From Poa pratensis (taxonomy: Eukaryota > Streptophyta > Magnoliopsida > Poales > Poaceae), in assembly GCA_947311845.1 (NCBI GenBank), contig CAMZMU010000041.1, positions 131,137,840 through 131,201,839 of the forward strand: a DNA stretch of 64,000 bases. The letters are read 5' to 3'. The translations under genes were made by a program, and so were the position numbers. Under the pieces are notes generated by a model. That model was not told the DNA's origin, did no database searches, and saw nothing but the letters and a program-made list of their open reading frames with translations. Of this stretch, positions 33,700 to 44,456 are shown piece after piece. Every line of letters begins with the position of its first letter. The stretch's first letter is position 1.

Positions 33700-35102
33700 G
33701 GGTGCCTCTTCCAACTCACGGCGTCAATAGACCCTCGCAAATAGGCTTTTTTTTTGCAATATGAAACTTATGCAAATGAAGTAAGACATAATTTCGCCCT
33801 AAATTTAAAGTATAGGCCACAAATTCAAAGTCCAGTTATCAAAACGCCACAAAGTCCAGCGATACATACGGAGGACGAATAAAACGGTGTTGTCGCCGCT
33901 ATGGATGTCGCCATGGCCATCGCTTTGGATGTCGCTTCGGTCGTCGCCCTGGATGTCGCCGGTGTCGATGTGGCAAGCCCCAGTTCTTGCAAGATGGCGG
34001 CACAAAAAATGTCGTGCGCCGCCTTCGCGCCTGCGGGTTCATGTACGACACGTCGGCGGTCAAGATCATAAAATCCTCCTTTCTTTTCTTCAAGGCGACT
34101 TTCTTCTTCTTGAGATCAAGCTTGATGTCGGTCTTCTCCATCAAGGCCACCCACCTTGCGTCATTCTCGGCGCGCCTCAAACTCGAGTTCGTGGAGACAT
34201 CGGTGAGGACCTTGTCGATGGATGACTGCTCCTTCTACGTTGTTTCCGCCGTCGCAACAACGGTCTTTGCCCTTCCAACAAATGGCTCGGTTCCCATTCC
34301 TCTTCTTCTTCTTCCCTGTTCCGCCATCGGCTATTGGTCGTGGACGATCCAGGTCCGGGAAAAATGGTGTTCGGGTCAAAGCCGACATGCTCGCTGTCGC
34401 CGAACTCGGGGAAGAATCTGGGGTAAAGGGAGAACCTAGACCGAGGCGTGGCGCTGACGCTCTCTAGGAAATATGATGAATTCGACGGTGAGCTGCCGCT
34501 CCTCGAACGGACGGCTGTCGTGACGCTCTTCTGCCTTGCTCCCATGGTGAACGCTTGTTTCAAGGTGGCAAGGTTCACCACCTCCTTCTCACGCTGCCCA
34601 TTGTGGGCCTCCGTTCCTATTTGGCGCTGGAAGACGTCTTACTGCCAATCATGATCCGACATCTCCTCCATCCGCTCCATGGGTGGGCGAGTCTTGCGAG
34701 GCCGGCAAACTTCGAGCGTGGTCCCCGAAGCCTTCGCCTTCCATTTGGGGCTTTGGGTGATTTGGGTGCACGTGGCGGAGCCGTGGCTACGAGGCGGGAA
34801 TGAGAGCGGCGAGTAGATTTTTTTTTGGTGAGAACAAGGGGGAGACGAGGGGGTTTGGGGTTTAGTTTGGCCATGTCAATGACATGGCTGGCCCGCCTAT
34901 CGGTATCCGACATGGCGGCGTGCGCGGTATCGTCCGACGCGTCCAAGCGGCTGCCAACGTGGGGAGAGTTGGCAGGACGCCCTGGACGAAATATTGGGCC
35001 TCGCCGAATGAAATCGGGGTATGGGCGTCGCGAGTTGGTGTGATTATTCGTCCGACGCGGCCAATATTGGGATACCTATTGGCACCACGAGTGGAGATGC
35101 TC
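33700..35102 (-). mobile_element. PIF/Harbinger-type element, non-autonomous
   Basis: Bounded by TTA target duplications (33,697-33,699 and 35,103-35,105). Imperfect ends are GGGTGCCTCTTCCAACTC at the left and, inverted from the right, GAGCATCTCCACTCGTGG. It is 1.4 kb and carries a decayed copy of the element's second, DNA-binding ORF but no transposase. It was inserted just upstream of peptide gene copy C (about 300 bp from its ATG). Confidence 0.65.
33899..34800 (-). pseudogene. Harbinger MYB/NAM-associated ORF, degenerate
   Basis: On the minus strand WVALMEKTDIKLDLKKKK, a lysine-rich helix and then ADVSYMNPQARR resemble the C-terminal helical domain of the MYB/trihelix-like protein encoded by PIF/Harbinger elements. 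That protein assists the transposase in DNA binding and nuclear import. A proline/arginine-rich N-terminal part lies toward 34,580-34,800 in a different frame. Frameshifts and lost start make it inactive. Confidence 0.5.
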
Positions 35103-35105
35103 TTA

Positions 35106-35339
35106 CAGTTGAACTCAATTATGCGAAAAGAGAGCTCGAACATGAATCCAAAATCTTCAATTCCAACAAAGTATTCAAGCAAAATCACCAGATGCCTTCT
35201 CTTCCTTGCCAAGGCTACAAATGAACCATGCCCAACCTTATTTGATGTTCTTTTCTTTTTCTTCAAGAGTTCTTCTTTACTTTATTTTCTCTTCTTGGAA
35301 ACTGGATATAAATCGCCCCTGCGAACGCTTCATTTGGTG
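35106..35339. other. No gene recognised
   Basis: Short stretch between the Harbinger element and the LINE 3' end. Open reading on both strands without recognisable motifs. Confidence 0.3.
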
Positions 35340-35661
35340 TCGTCTTGTCTGTTTGCTCGACGTCTTGACGAGAGACGGACTCGAAGTTGTTGATGTTGGC
35401 TCTGAATAAACGTGAGGCTGATGCGTCCTCGCAAGCAATGATCCTTGAGGATCTTAAATTCCAAATTAGGACCAACTTCTCTTTGTGCGAAATTGTGGCG
35501 TGTAAACGTGAACTGAATAGACCAGCCCATGAACTACCGAGAATTGGGTGGTCTTCTGATGTTGACAGAGCTATGCTCTAGGAGTATGAAGTACCAGCGC
35601 CTATTGCTGGTTTTGTGTCGGGCGACATGCCCTAATAAAGTTGTGTTTAAATTCAAAAAAA
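35340..35661 (+). mobile_element. 5'-truncated LINE 3' end
   Basis: The frame from 35,387 reads EDLKFQIRTNFSLCEIVA then ELNRPAHELPRIGW, the C-terminal end of a LINE RNase H. A stop at 35,579 and then VPAPIAGFVSGDMP follow. The tail contains AATAAA and an A run ending at 35,661. Only the last few hundred bases remain. The first Helitron begins immediately after the A run. Confidence 0.6.
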
Positions 35662-37085
35662 TCTATACCTAATTATAAAAGCATTAAGGTTTCTTGTGGT
35701 ACGTCATTTTTCTTTTCGGTTTTACCCTCCCACCAAATCACATAATACGCACCGATGCCACCGTACCCCTTCGTCGCTGTACGTGGGCAACCTCATCGCC
35801 GTTTCGTTTGGTTTCGTGTCGAGCCGTCAACCCTCTGGATCCGGACTCTTCTTTCTCTCGATTTGACTGTGTCCTACTCGAACCAGGAAATATCAATCTA
35901 CTTTTTAGTTTTCTAAACCGAAAACGCTGCCTCGCAAAGGAGACCACCGCCGTCAAGAGGAAGGACCAAGCCTTTGGCAAGCCATCACCGTGCGCTGCAA
36001 CCTCACGATCCACCAGGTGCCGGCCGCGCCGGAGCCTACAACTTCGAGGCGCACAAGATAGTAGTGGCTATGCAATCGTCGTGGTTCTGTGACCACCGCC
36101 ACAAGACCGGGAGTCCAATCGGCGGCGGCTTGCTCCACCTCATCTATAACGACGAGCTTCCGGATCATGGCTGCTGACTGCTGAGGCTGACTGAAGCTCT
36201 CGTGCATACATGCATGCGTGTTAGTCTCGTGAATTGATTGAGTTTTGGAGGATTTCTTGGCCGAGGATCCGATCGATATGAAGACATGAAGCTCATGGCG
36301 ACGTACATGGTAACCAACCTAGCCGGGAACCGAGTTCGACCAAGGACGACGTCGGAAAGATCGTCGACTTGGTGGCCGCCGAGGTTGAGGGGGACAAGCT
36401 GCAGGAATTTGATTGCTGGGATGGCAAAGTCTGCACTGAGGCGGCTGTTTCAATTGCTGAGGATCCTTGCCGTTCTTCGACTCCAGGAATTATCCTCGAA
36501 TCACGCACATCCGCCGATTCTATCTGACAGGGTGTGGTGTGCGTCATGTCCCGTGGTGCCGGCCAGATGTGCATCCGTGTTTTTTTGGGTGTACAGTAGT
36601 GTCACAACAGGTTCCTCAGTGATTGTCTCCCAAACTGGCCCTTAAAGAAAGTTTCGTCCTAATCATCACAGATATATTCAGGCAACATTAAACTTCAGTG
36701 AGAAAACATGCACATGTAGTGGGCTTTTAGAATGTGTTGCTTTCATGAATTAAGATGCACAAGTTCTGATAATTGTCTTCACAATCGCAACGATTGAAAA
36801 TAGCCAGACAACCCTGATACATGAGAATTAGCGTTTGCTCGTAGTAGAGCACAAACGTTGTTTAAAAAATAATTATGATGTCATATTTAGAATCTTTCTG
36901 CGGACTGCTTTGTTTACAATTCTTTCGTACTCTCTTCTCTTTACCACGCGATAGGAACAACATGAACTGAGACTAGGTTATACAGGTCGGTTAGGATTTG
37001 GGGGCAAAATATGGATTATGCCGACGTTCTTTTGACTAAAGATTATTTTTTTCACCACCGTTGCAACGCACGGGCATATTTCCTA
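35662..37085 (+). mobile_element. Helitron 1
   Basis: Starts TCTATACCTAATTATAAAAG directly after an A and ends near a CGTTGCAACG palindrome, GCACGGGC and CTA at 37,085, where the next copy begins. The same head and tail recur at 37,086 and 38,960. These are rolling-circle transposon features: 5' TC, 3' hairpin, CTRR, no target duplication. There is no Rep/helicase. The interior holds gene scraps, including a P2-like piece and an unidentified ORF at 35,974-36,177. Confidence 0.7.
36286..36412 (+). pseudogene. Acidic ribosomal protein P2-like fragment
   Basis: From ATG 36,286 the reading MKLMATYMVTNLAGN followed, after a one-base deletion, by TKDDVGKIVDLVAAEVEGDK corresponds to the N-terminal dimerisation region of the 60S stalk protein P2, in which a hydrophobic MK..A.Y....GGN start precedes a K-D-D-V helix. 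The similarity stops after about 42 residues and unrelated sequence follows. It is a captured, broken fragment in Helitron 1. Confidence 0.55.
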
Positions 37086-37561
37086 TCTATACCTAATAAT
37101 AAAAGCATTAAGGTTTCTTGTGATACGTCATTTTTTTTGCCGATTTTACCCTCCCACCAAAGCACATATTTACCCACCACTGCCACCCATAAGTTAAAAA
37201 ACGGTTCGTTTTTTCTCCCGTTTTTTCGTCCGTCTTGGCTTCGTTTCGTACGTCGGTTTAGCCTCTCGTGTAGGAAAACAACTCTAGGTGGATGTGGATC
37301 TCGTATAGGTTTCGTATTGGGCATACTTTGTAGCTCCCAGGCCTGGTTCCGTAAATATATATAACGTCAGATTGAGGAAGCGAGATCGATCACGACGTCC
37401 TCCTGACCGCTGGTGGCGGCGCCCGGCCAAAAGTGAGATCGATCATGACGTCCTCATGTCCGCTGGTGGCGGCGCGCCGCACGCGGCCAGGCCGGTGACA
37501 GGGCCAGGCCGGAGTACCGAGTACGAGTGTTGGCCGGAGAAGGCACTGATACAATCCGCCG

Positions 37562-37887
37562 GAGTACGAGTGGTGGCCGGAGAAGGTGCTCTTCCTTAGA
37601 TACGAGGAGATCCTGCATGACTCGGTGGAGAACGTCCGGAAGGTAGCAGGGTTCCTTGGGTGCCCGTTCATGGCGGAAGAGGAGCGGGTAGCAGGTGGCC
37701 AGGTGGGGATAGTCGGGACTCGGGAAGCTAGCAGTTTGACGCGGCCGTGAAGTTGCGTAAGCCTGCAGAAGCTTAGCAACCCTGGACGGGAACATGAAGG
37801 GCGGCCTTCTTCAGGAGAGGGGTGGCCAACGATTGGAGTAATAACGCCGGACGGCCGGAGATGTTCGTGAGGCTGGACGGATCGTGA
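37562..37887 (+). pseudogene. Cytosolic sulfotransferase C-terminal fragment
   Basis: The frame from 37,562 reads [18 protein letters not shown] then [15 protein letters not shown], matching the plant SOT region [11 protein letters not shown]...N+++A-FLGCPF. After a frameshift near 37,740, AAFFRRGVANDWSN gives the conserved C-terminal R+GVxxDW motif that binds the PAPS cofactor, ending at TGA 37,885. These enzymes transfer sulfate from PAPS to small molecules. The catalytic N-terminal half is absent. It is a captured fragment in Helitron 2. Confidence 0.7.
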
Positions 37888-38504
37888 AGAACGCCCTGCG
37901 ACTGCGAATACAGGGTTTTCGTTCGCCAAACCGACGACACGAGTAGAGACGGCGCTGACTGGAAAAGCAACACGTTGCCATGCGTATGATGAGGTCTACG
38001 TCCGCTCGTGTGTGTGGACTGAATCAAGCAGAACTAATGACTTGTGTGTGACATAATAATAGGTAAATAGGGCATCTGGGATGGATTGATCGATTGATCA
38101 CCGAGCATGAATAAACACTTCCTTTCTAATGTGTTGTTGCATGCTGCTGCTGCCTGGAAACAAAAGGAGACATGAGAACAATAGGTGTCGGTGAAGAGAA
38201 GAGACATGGCGTGAGTCCGTGAGAGCAAGACCAGGAACAGAAACACCAAGTGCACTGTTTTTGTACATGATTCAGCTGTACCAACAGGTTACGAGAGTGC
38301 AAAGGGAATAGGCGAAGAAATTAAAGGAATTTGTTCAGAATTCATAGATTTGCAAGTTTGAAAACTCAGGCAGCAAACGTAGCCTGAAATCCGCTTGATG
38401 GTGTTACGGTGATGCTTGAGTGCTACAGGTCATTCAGTTATTTGCAAAGGAGAAGGATGAGATTAGTATATTCATATTCATGAGACAGAATCATCATTCA
38501 TTTA

Positions 38505-38870
38505 AGTTTTTTCGACAGATCCAGCTAAAACGCTGGCTTTCATGGAGCAGCGGGGGGAAACATACATATTTTGCTGGAAACAAAAGATCGTTCTGAGGCA
38601 AAGGGAAAATGATATAATAATATAGAAAAAGGTGAGAAGAAAAAAGAGGATAAATGAGGGCATTCAGGGTGGTTAGAACTAGAAACTTTGTAAGGCATGT
38701 CCTGAAGTGGGTCGATCGCAAGAGTGAAGAGGAGCGTTGGTAGGAGGTTCTCCTTGGCGTAGGCAATCGTGCGGAGAAGCCCAGAAGCAAGTATTCCCTG
38801 AGATATGGAAATCTATCTTAAAAAGAAGAGTTGGCTTCTTCTTGCGGTGCAGAGAATGAGCTAGGTTTCT
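38505..38870 (-). mobile_element. LINE 3' tail fragment
   Basis: On the minus strand the piece ends AAAACGCTGG...GCTGGATCTGTCGAAAAAA at 38,505, the form of plant LINE 3' UTRs ending in poly(A). The 5' limit is uncertain. Confidence 0.4.
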
Positions 38871-38960
38871 CACGAAATGAATTCATCTAGCCTTGAGGAA
38901 CGCGATTTGAAACTGATTTTCGTTTACGAACCCGTAGCAACGCACGGGCACGTTTCCTAG

Positions 38961-39968
38961 TAATAATAAAGGGAGCAATGTTTCTTGTGATACGCCATTA
39001 AAACTGTCCTTAAAGTTTGCAAAATTTAGCCACCATGCCAGCGATAAGCGTGATTCACACGACAATAACGTTTCGCGACCCCTATCCACCCCGTTTACGT
39101 TTTCGTTTCCGCGTGGTTCACCGGTCGCTCGCTTGGGCCTGCACGCCCGTCTCCCGCAGCCCGTTCTGGCCCAACGAATTGGGGAACCACCGCGAGACGC
39201 CTGATGATGCAAACGGTCCCTCCCTTGCAAGAGTGGCTTGCGCGCGTGGAAGCCGCCGAGGCGGCCATCGCCGTTGACGATGCAGGTGGATGATCCAAGA
39301 AGTCAATGAGGTTAGAGTTAGCAGATGTCGCTGACACGGCGCGAGGTGAGGACGAGCGTGGCCGGGTGTGAGGTGTGCATCCAGAGCAAGGTGGTAACAG
39401 ATCCCGTCGTGGCCGGCCGGCCGGCCTTGCCGGCGCCGCGGCCCCCGAGGAGATCGCAGGCGATGCGGAGAGCGGTGAGCAGCTTGGCGATGGCAGCGTC
39501 GGTGAGGAGGTCCAAGCAGATACGACTCTCGGAGCGGCTGAGAGTGTTGACTATTGACGTATGTGCAGTAGCTGTCGGCGCCTCTTGCGCTGCGTCGTTG
39601 CAGTGGCTTCATGTCCTCGAGTTTCATTGTCTGAGTAGAGTTCTAGAGGCGGATGTCATATGGTCAATGGAGGGATCAAGTGAGAGTCACGGGTAGGAGA
39701 AAGATGGAAAATAGTAGGCTCTTAAAATTTGGTGGGCACGCTACTATGGAGTGTGCCTGATTGGTCAATCGACACTATGCTGACATGCTAATGTTTGCAA
39801 GTAGATTTGTTCAACCCTATGACAGGAGCAGTAAATTAGTTCAACCCTATTAAAACAACGCAATTCAAACAACGGGTCGATGGACTTTTGAACAAATTTT
39901 GAATCGCCGATGCTTTTCATCTAAACTTGATTTTGTCTCCCGTTGCAACGCATGGGCAAGTTTGCTAG
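38961..39968 (+). mobile_element. Helitron 3, 5' end truncated
   Basis: Begins TAATAATAAAGGGAGCAATG, which corresponds to the Helitron head from its ninth base. It ends CCCGTTGCAACGCATGGGC...CTAG at 39,965-39,968. It contains an open GC-rich stretch (39,118-39,700) that includes, on the minus strand, LLTDAAIAKLLTALRIACDL; this could not be identified. Confidence 0.6.
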
Positions 39969-40080
39969 TATTGAAATAAACACACAGTTGATATGAAAAT
40001 TGATTTGAATGTAATTTAAGTGTTTAATAGTATTTCGTGCATACATATCATGTATATTTTATTATACTGATGCTCGTACT

Positions 40081-40720
40081 GAGAGGCTCAGATTATAGTT
40101 TCGCCTCGGGCTCAAAAAATTCGACGACCGGCGCTGACCTCAGTTCCCAACCAAACGTGGATTTTGCTCATGCGTAAGGGCGCCCATGCGCAATCTGGGC
40201 CGTCGGATTCAGCGATCCGACGACCAATCGGATCGCTGAATCCGACGGCCCAGATTGCCCATGAGCGCCCTTACGCATGAGCAACTTCTTTTTGGTTCCC
40301 AACCTCGTTGTCTCGTCCCTATATTAGACCTCCCCTGATCAACCCCCATAAATATGGGGACGTAAGAGCTGAGAGAGGTGTGCGTTTGTGCTTGTGGGAC
40401 GTAGTCGTAAAAGCCACCAGAAAGGACAACAAATTGAGCCGCAGCAGGATTTTCCCTACGTGTGCTCGACAAGAAATCGTTAGAGCCTTAGAGGAGAATG
40501 AGGCATGTTGGGTCAGCGATTGGTGGCACCGACAAACTACATGCTGTGCCGCCAATGACAGAGGCTGTAAGTCGGCCAAAACGGAAATCGGTGCTGGCCG
40601 GCAACGGAAAACGAACGACTGGGCCCTAGAGGCACGATGACGTGGCGTCGTGCCCCCACTGCCCGTGGCGGCACCTTCGCTTACATGCACGAAATGACAA
40701 AAATAGTACCTATATTATTA
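40081..40720. repeat. Tandem-array block, second copy
   Basis: Counterpart of 361-1,040, interrupted by a 142-bp MITE at 40,153-40,294. It is displaced from peptide gene copy C by about 6.4 kb of inserted elements. The alignment fades near 40,700, where the composite Helitron region begins. Confidence 0.65.
40153..40294. mobile_element. Palindromic Mutator-type MITE
   Basis: The 142-bp element is almost one long inverted repeat (TTGCTCATGCGTAAGGGCGC to its inverse; centre near GACGACCAATCGG). It is flanked by a perfect 10-bp duplication GTTCCCAACC (40,143-40,152 and 40,295-40,304). The first block copy at 361-1,040 shows the uninterrupted CAGTTCCCAACCTC target. Confidence 0.88.
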
Positions 40721-41225
40721 CCTTGGAGAGATTTTACCCCTCCACAGCGAGCCAGCGCATCCTCCACTGTTTTACTGTGCCCCGCTACAGGGTAACAGTG
40801 CCCGCGCCTCGATCCGTGCCGTCCGCTGCCGATCCGACGGTCCACAACGCACGCCCGTGACGTTTTTGCAAAAACACACCGCACAAGTCAAGAAAAAAGC
40901 TCCGCGCTCCAAACTTTCTACTGCGGAGGACTAAAAAACAACTTTAGAAAACAGCGAGGTCCTTCCTAAACAAATTTCAAAACATCCCCTTCCCCGTGCT
41001 CTCCTCCTTCCTCTGGCGAAAACCTAGCCGCACGGGCTCCGCCGCGTCGCCGCCGTCCTCGGCGACCGCCGCCGCTACGCAACTACTCGCCCCGCGCCGC
41101 TCTCCACCCTCCGCCGCCGGCGCGGCCCTACACCCCCAGCCCCGTCCCTACGGCCTCCACCCTCGACCGACGCCGCCGCCTCCTCGACCGCCGCCCGAGC
41201 TCGCCCGGCTCCGCCCCACCGGTCG

Positions 41226-41783
41226 TTGTCCAGCCCGAGCATACTCACCCGCCGGTTGCAGAACGCACCGGAGCCGGAGATGGAGGACAAGGACGCACAG
41301 CTGCCCGGTGAGGCCCCTCTCCTTCACCCAACCCGCAGCTCCATTTCTTGCAAATTTCGTTTCTTCTTACCATGTCGAATGTGTCACTAACGGAAGTGAT
41401 GTTGGGTCCGCCAATTTCTTAGAATGCAGCCACAATAGAACAGGTGATTTCTGCCGGCTAGCTATAATCAGTAGCCCTCCCGATTTGGTTGGATTTCGAT
41501 TGGGTTGTCCAGCCCGAGCATACTCACCCGCCGGATGCAGCACGCACCGGAGCCGGAGATGGAGGACAAGGACGCGCAGGTGCCCGGTGAGGCCCCTCTC
41601 CTGCACCCAACCCGCAGCTCCATTTCTTGCAAATTTCGTTTCTTCTTACCATGTCGAATGTGTCACTAACGGAAGTGATGTTGGGTCAGCCAATTTCTTA
41701 GAATGCAGCCACAATAGAACAGGTGATTTCTGCCGGCTAGCTATAATCAGTAGCCCTCCCGATTTGGTTGGATTTCGATTGGG
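41226..41783 (+). repeat. 279-bp tandem duplication (also at 47,089-47,646)
   Basis: Two head-to-tail 279-bp units begin TTGTCCAGCCCGAGCATAC (41,226 and 41,505). Each contains an exon-like ATGGAGGACAAGGACGC start with a G|GTGAGG donor. The same pair is present in the 47-kb copy, so the tandem duplication predates the large one. It makes the 270-aa and 227-aa open frames here appear internally repeated. Confidence 0.92.
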
Positions 41784-42172
41784 TTGCTGCTCGCTCAGGA
41801 CTCCTTGATTTCCATTTTTTGAGTGGGTTGCTGCTTGCTCAGGCCCTCCTTATTGTGTTTCGACTGGCGTGCTGCTCTCTCAAGCTAGGAGGAAGCAGGC
41901 TATGGACATTGGACAGTAGTAACTGTTCCTGCTTGCAAGGTACACATCCTTCATGCGTTAATTTTAATTTTTATACATTGGATGAGCACATGCAATTTCT
42001 ATTATGTTACTCTTGCTGGTTGCGTGTATTCGTTAACCATGAATCTCTCCTCTGATTCTTCTTACAAAATGTCTATCCGTAGCGTGCACTCTATGTGTTT
42101 GTTAGAATGTCTAAAAGCAATTACTCCATTGCAGACTAGCATTGTTGTTGGACATTACATCAGACGATCATC

Positions 42173-43394
42173 GATTGGCCTGATGAGGACACTTTTCCAC
42201 AAAATTGGCCACCAAAATATGTGGCATTATTTCACATGAGCTTTATACACCTCAATGACCCTGTTCATCATTGGCGACTTTTGTTTATTTTTTTAGAAGA
42301 AACGCAAAAGACTTTTGCATTTCATTATATTGGAAAGGCAGAGTTGTTACATCCTCCTAGGAGGTCCAAATACACACTGTTAACTAGCAAAATCAGGCGA
42401 CTTTTGTTTATTGGACATCTCTTTTTTCCCCATGTCATATACAGTATATTACCAAGTGTATATAGTGTTAACTGATTAGCCCTTATTTTACTTACTCTCT
42501 ATGCATGCCAAAGTGAATGAGTAGCCTCTATTTGCCTTTTACTTCGTATGCCAAAGGTATGGCCATCTGAACTAACATGCAGTTTCATTTGAGAAGTAGT
42601 ATGTTATACATATAAGTTTTCTCGACTCTCAGATAGCTGCTGTGATCTTTGATTTTTTTTTATTTTTTTTTGCCCATGCATATGGTACATATGAATGTCG
42701 CTTGGAAAGGGGCATCAACATTTACCTTACATGAATTTAGTCCTATTTTATGTGTTCATGAATATAGTAGGTCATGTCTATGCTCTCCATTTCAAATTCA
42801 GAATGTTGATTGAAGCAGGTTATGAGTCTGATGTGATGTCCGAGTAGGCATGCAGATTTCGATAAAATGTCTGATACCTACCAAAATTGAGAGGCTTGAG
42901 AAGGTAAGAATAATTATTCTTTCTTTTCTATTCAAAGTACTTACCAGCTGGTTGCTCTCCATCTTCAAAATTCGTATTATGCATTCTTATTATATTGCTG
43001 CAGTGACTACCCAAATTAATTCCCTATATCTCAATCCAATTATATTCAGCCAACTGTACCATGCAATATTTTCAGAATTATGATATGAGTCTATTTTACT
43101 GGTACTGACTCAGATATATCGTACTCATTTGTACTCAAATAACAACAGACAAGTTGTGACCGGATGAAGTTTGGTATCAGGTTTTCATCTCTTTTTCTCA
43201 AATATGACAACATTTTTCATATTGTATCCTTCTAATATTTTCCTGGTGCAGCGATTAAAGTGAACTAGAAAGGAAAGATGAAATTGCTACACATGAAAAT
43301 TTATTTCCCTCATTTGAGAGCTTCAGGACATGTGATTCATCCGTGTTTGGACGGCTGGCTGTACTTCAGATTTTGCAACCACCTTCAGATTCAG
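42173..43394 (+). pseudogene. Exon pieces of an unidentified captured gene, copy 1
   Basis: Coding-like segments on the plus strand are DWPDEDTFPQNWPPKYVALF (from 42,173), cut by a micro-LINE at 42,290, and ELERKDEIATHENLFPSF... VFGRLAVLQILQPP (43,262-43,394), which lies after a GTGCAG acceptor and ends at CAG|GTTTGC. MEDKDAQLPG at the duplicated first exon (41,281 on) may belong to the same gene. Splice-like borders suggest genomic capture rather than retroposition. In-frame stops upstream of these pieces show it is no longer intact. Function unknown. Confidence 0.45.
42290..42395 (-). mobile_element. 106-bp LINE scrap with 17-bp target duplication
   Basis: A T-rich start (poly(A) of a minus-strand LINE) and AGAAGAAACGCAAAAGACTT-type tail sequence sit between two copies of GGCGACTTTTGTTTATT (42,273-42,289; 42,396-42,412). 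This indicates target-primed insertion that aborted after about 100 bases. An identical insertion lies at 48,153-48,258. Confidence 0.75.
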
Positions 43395-43631
43395 GTTTGC
43401 ATGTCTATCAAATTGGTTCTTCTGTACTTTTTTGCTAAAATTCAAACCAAATTGCCGGATTGATAAAATGATCCTTGATTCTTCAAGAACATATAGCCAG
43501 ACGAATTTACTTAGGCACGTACAATGTATCCATTTTGAACAATTTCCAAAATCTAAACAACCTTTTAGACGTAAAAACTCTCTTTAAATTTCATTAATTT
43601 CCAAAATATTCAACAAATTTAAATGCCCGCA

Positions 43632-44087
43632 ATCCCCAACTCTGTGTATGCATAGATGCAAGGAATCGGTCATCCTAAACAAGATTCTATGGTCTGCAGG
43701 GCAACAGCAATACTGGCAATAGCATTAACAACCCTGTACAAGATGAAACATAAACCGCGCAGCACGCAGCGAACGAGTCTGTTTCCCCATCTCAGATTCA
43801 TGTGTTGTGGACATTCACTAAAACGCAATTACATTCCCTGCAATTGCCTTGCAAAATGTGACGGCAGAGCCAACCCAAAGCGACAGACGCATGGACCTGG
43901 GATGCGTACACACAAACCCCCATGCCAATATGCCATACGGATAACCTACACCCGCTGGACCACGTAAATCACAGATCACGAACTGGAGAGCAACAACTGC
44001 GATTCGCAGCTACGCGAAATGTATAAATTACAAATATGAAACGGGGCGGAGCGGCGGCGAGGTGGGGAGGGAGGGGGAGGCCACTCA
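43632..44087. other. Sequence between repeat copy 1 and the MITE
   Basis: No ORF with recognisable motifs. On the minus strand the GC-rich end (44,040-44,087) directly continues from the SYP61-like exon beyond the MITE, so much of this stretch may be intron 1 of that captured gene. Confidence 0.35.
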
Positions 44088-44398
44088 GGTCATGTTTGTT
44101 TCTAGAGTTTTAGTGGGGATTGATGGGGATAATCCTCTAGTGGATTGGGTGAAACCCCAAACTTCACCCAATCCCCTAGGGGATTGGGGATCAATCCACT
44201 AGGTAGGGGTAGTGTATTGAATCCCCTAGGGGATTGAGAAAAAATGAACTAGAGTTTGGGGATTTGTGGGGAAATGTGGAGATAAAACTCATCCAATACA
44301 CTAGAAACAAATGATGTTTTAAAGTTTGGGGTTTCACTCAATACACTAGAGTATTATCCCCACCAATCCCCACTAAAACTCTAGAAACAAACAGGGCC
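44088..44398. mobile_element. Tourist-type MITE (PIF/Harbinger)
   Basis: 311 bp with terminal inverted repeats GG(T/C)C(A/C)TGTTTGTTTC followed by TAGAGTTTTAGTGGGGATT at both ends, and a 3-bp TCA target duplication (44,085-44,087; 44,399-44,401). It is inserted four bases into an intron, right after the SYP61-like exon. Confidence 0.85.
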
Positions 44399-44402
44399 TC
44401 AC

Positions 44403-44456
44403 GGAGTCCTGGATCTCGTCCTTGACGATGTAGAAGGGGTCCTGCGCGGGGGTCAT
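44403..44456 (-). pseudogene. SYP61: Syntaxin SYP61-like first exon (captured)
   Basis: From ATG 44,456 the 18 codons read MTPAQDPFYIVKDEIQDS and end at a GTGAG-type donor. Plant SYP61 syntaxins (Qc-SNAREs of the trans-Golgi network and early endosome) begin with an almost identical peptide. Upstream GC-rich sequence to about 44,600 looks like its leader. No further exon follows in the expected direction (lower coordinates) before the 2.49-kb repeat, so this is a captured 5' fragment. The Tourist MITE lies 4 nt into the intron and changes the donor context from GTGAGT to GTGAGG. Confidence 0.68.

Larger units (their letters stand above)
37086..38960 (+). mobile_element. Helitron 2
   Basis: Starts TCTATACCTAATAATAAAAG abutting the end of Helitron 1. 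Ends GCAACGCACGGGCACG...CTAG at 38,960, followed by T. It carries a sulfotransferase fragment, a possible trailing UTR, and a LINE tail. No helicase was seen. Confidence 0.72.
41140..43631 (+). repeat. 2.49-kb direct repeat, copy 1
   Basis: Nearly identical to 47,003-49,495 at a constant offset of 5,863-5,864 bp. Differences are a handful of substitutions and one T-run change. It lacks the terminal hairpin and CTAG that follow copy 2. It holds parts of an unidentified captured gene. Confidence 0.92.

Noticed and set aside
41006..41808. 270-aa proline/arginine-rich ORF with internal repeat
   Set aside because: Its repeats are the 279-bp DNA tandem duplication and the frame runs through splice donors and intron-like sequence. 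Probably not translated as such.
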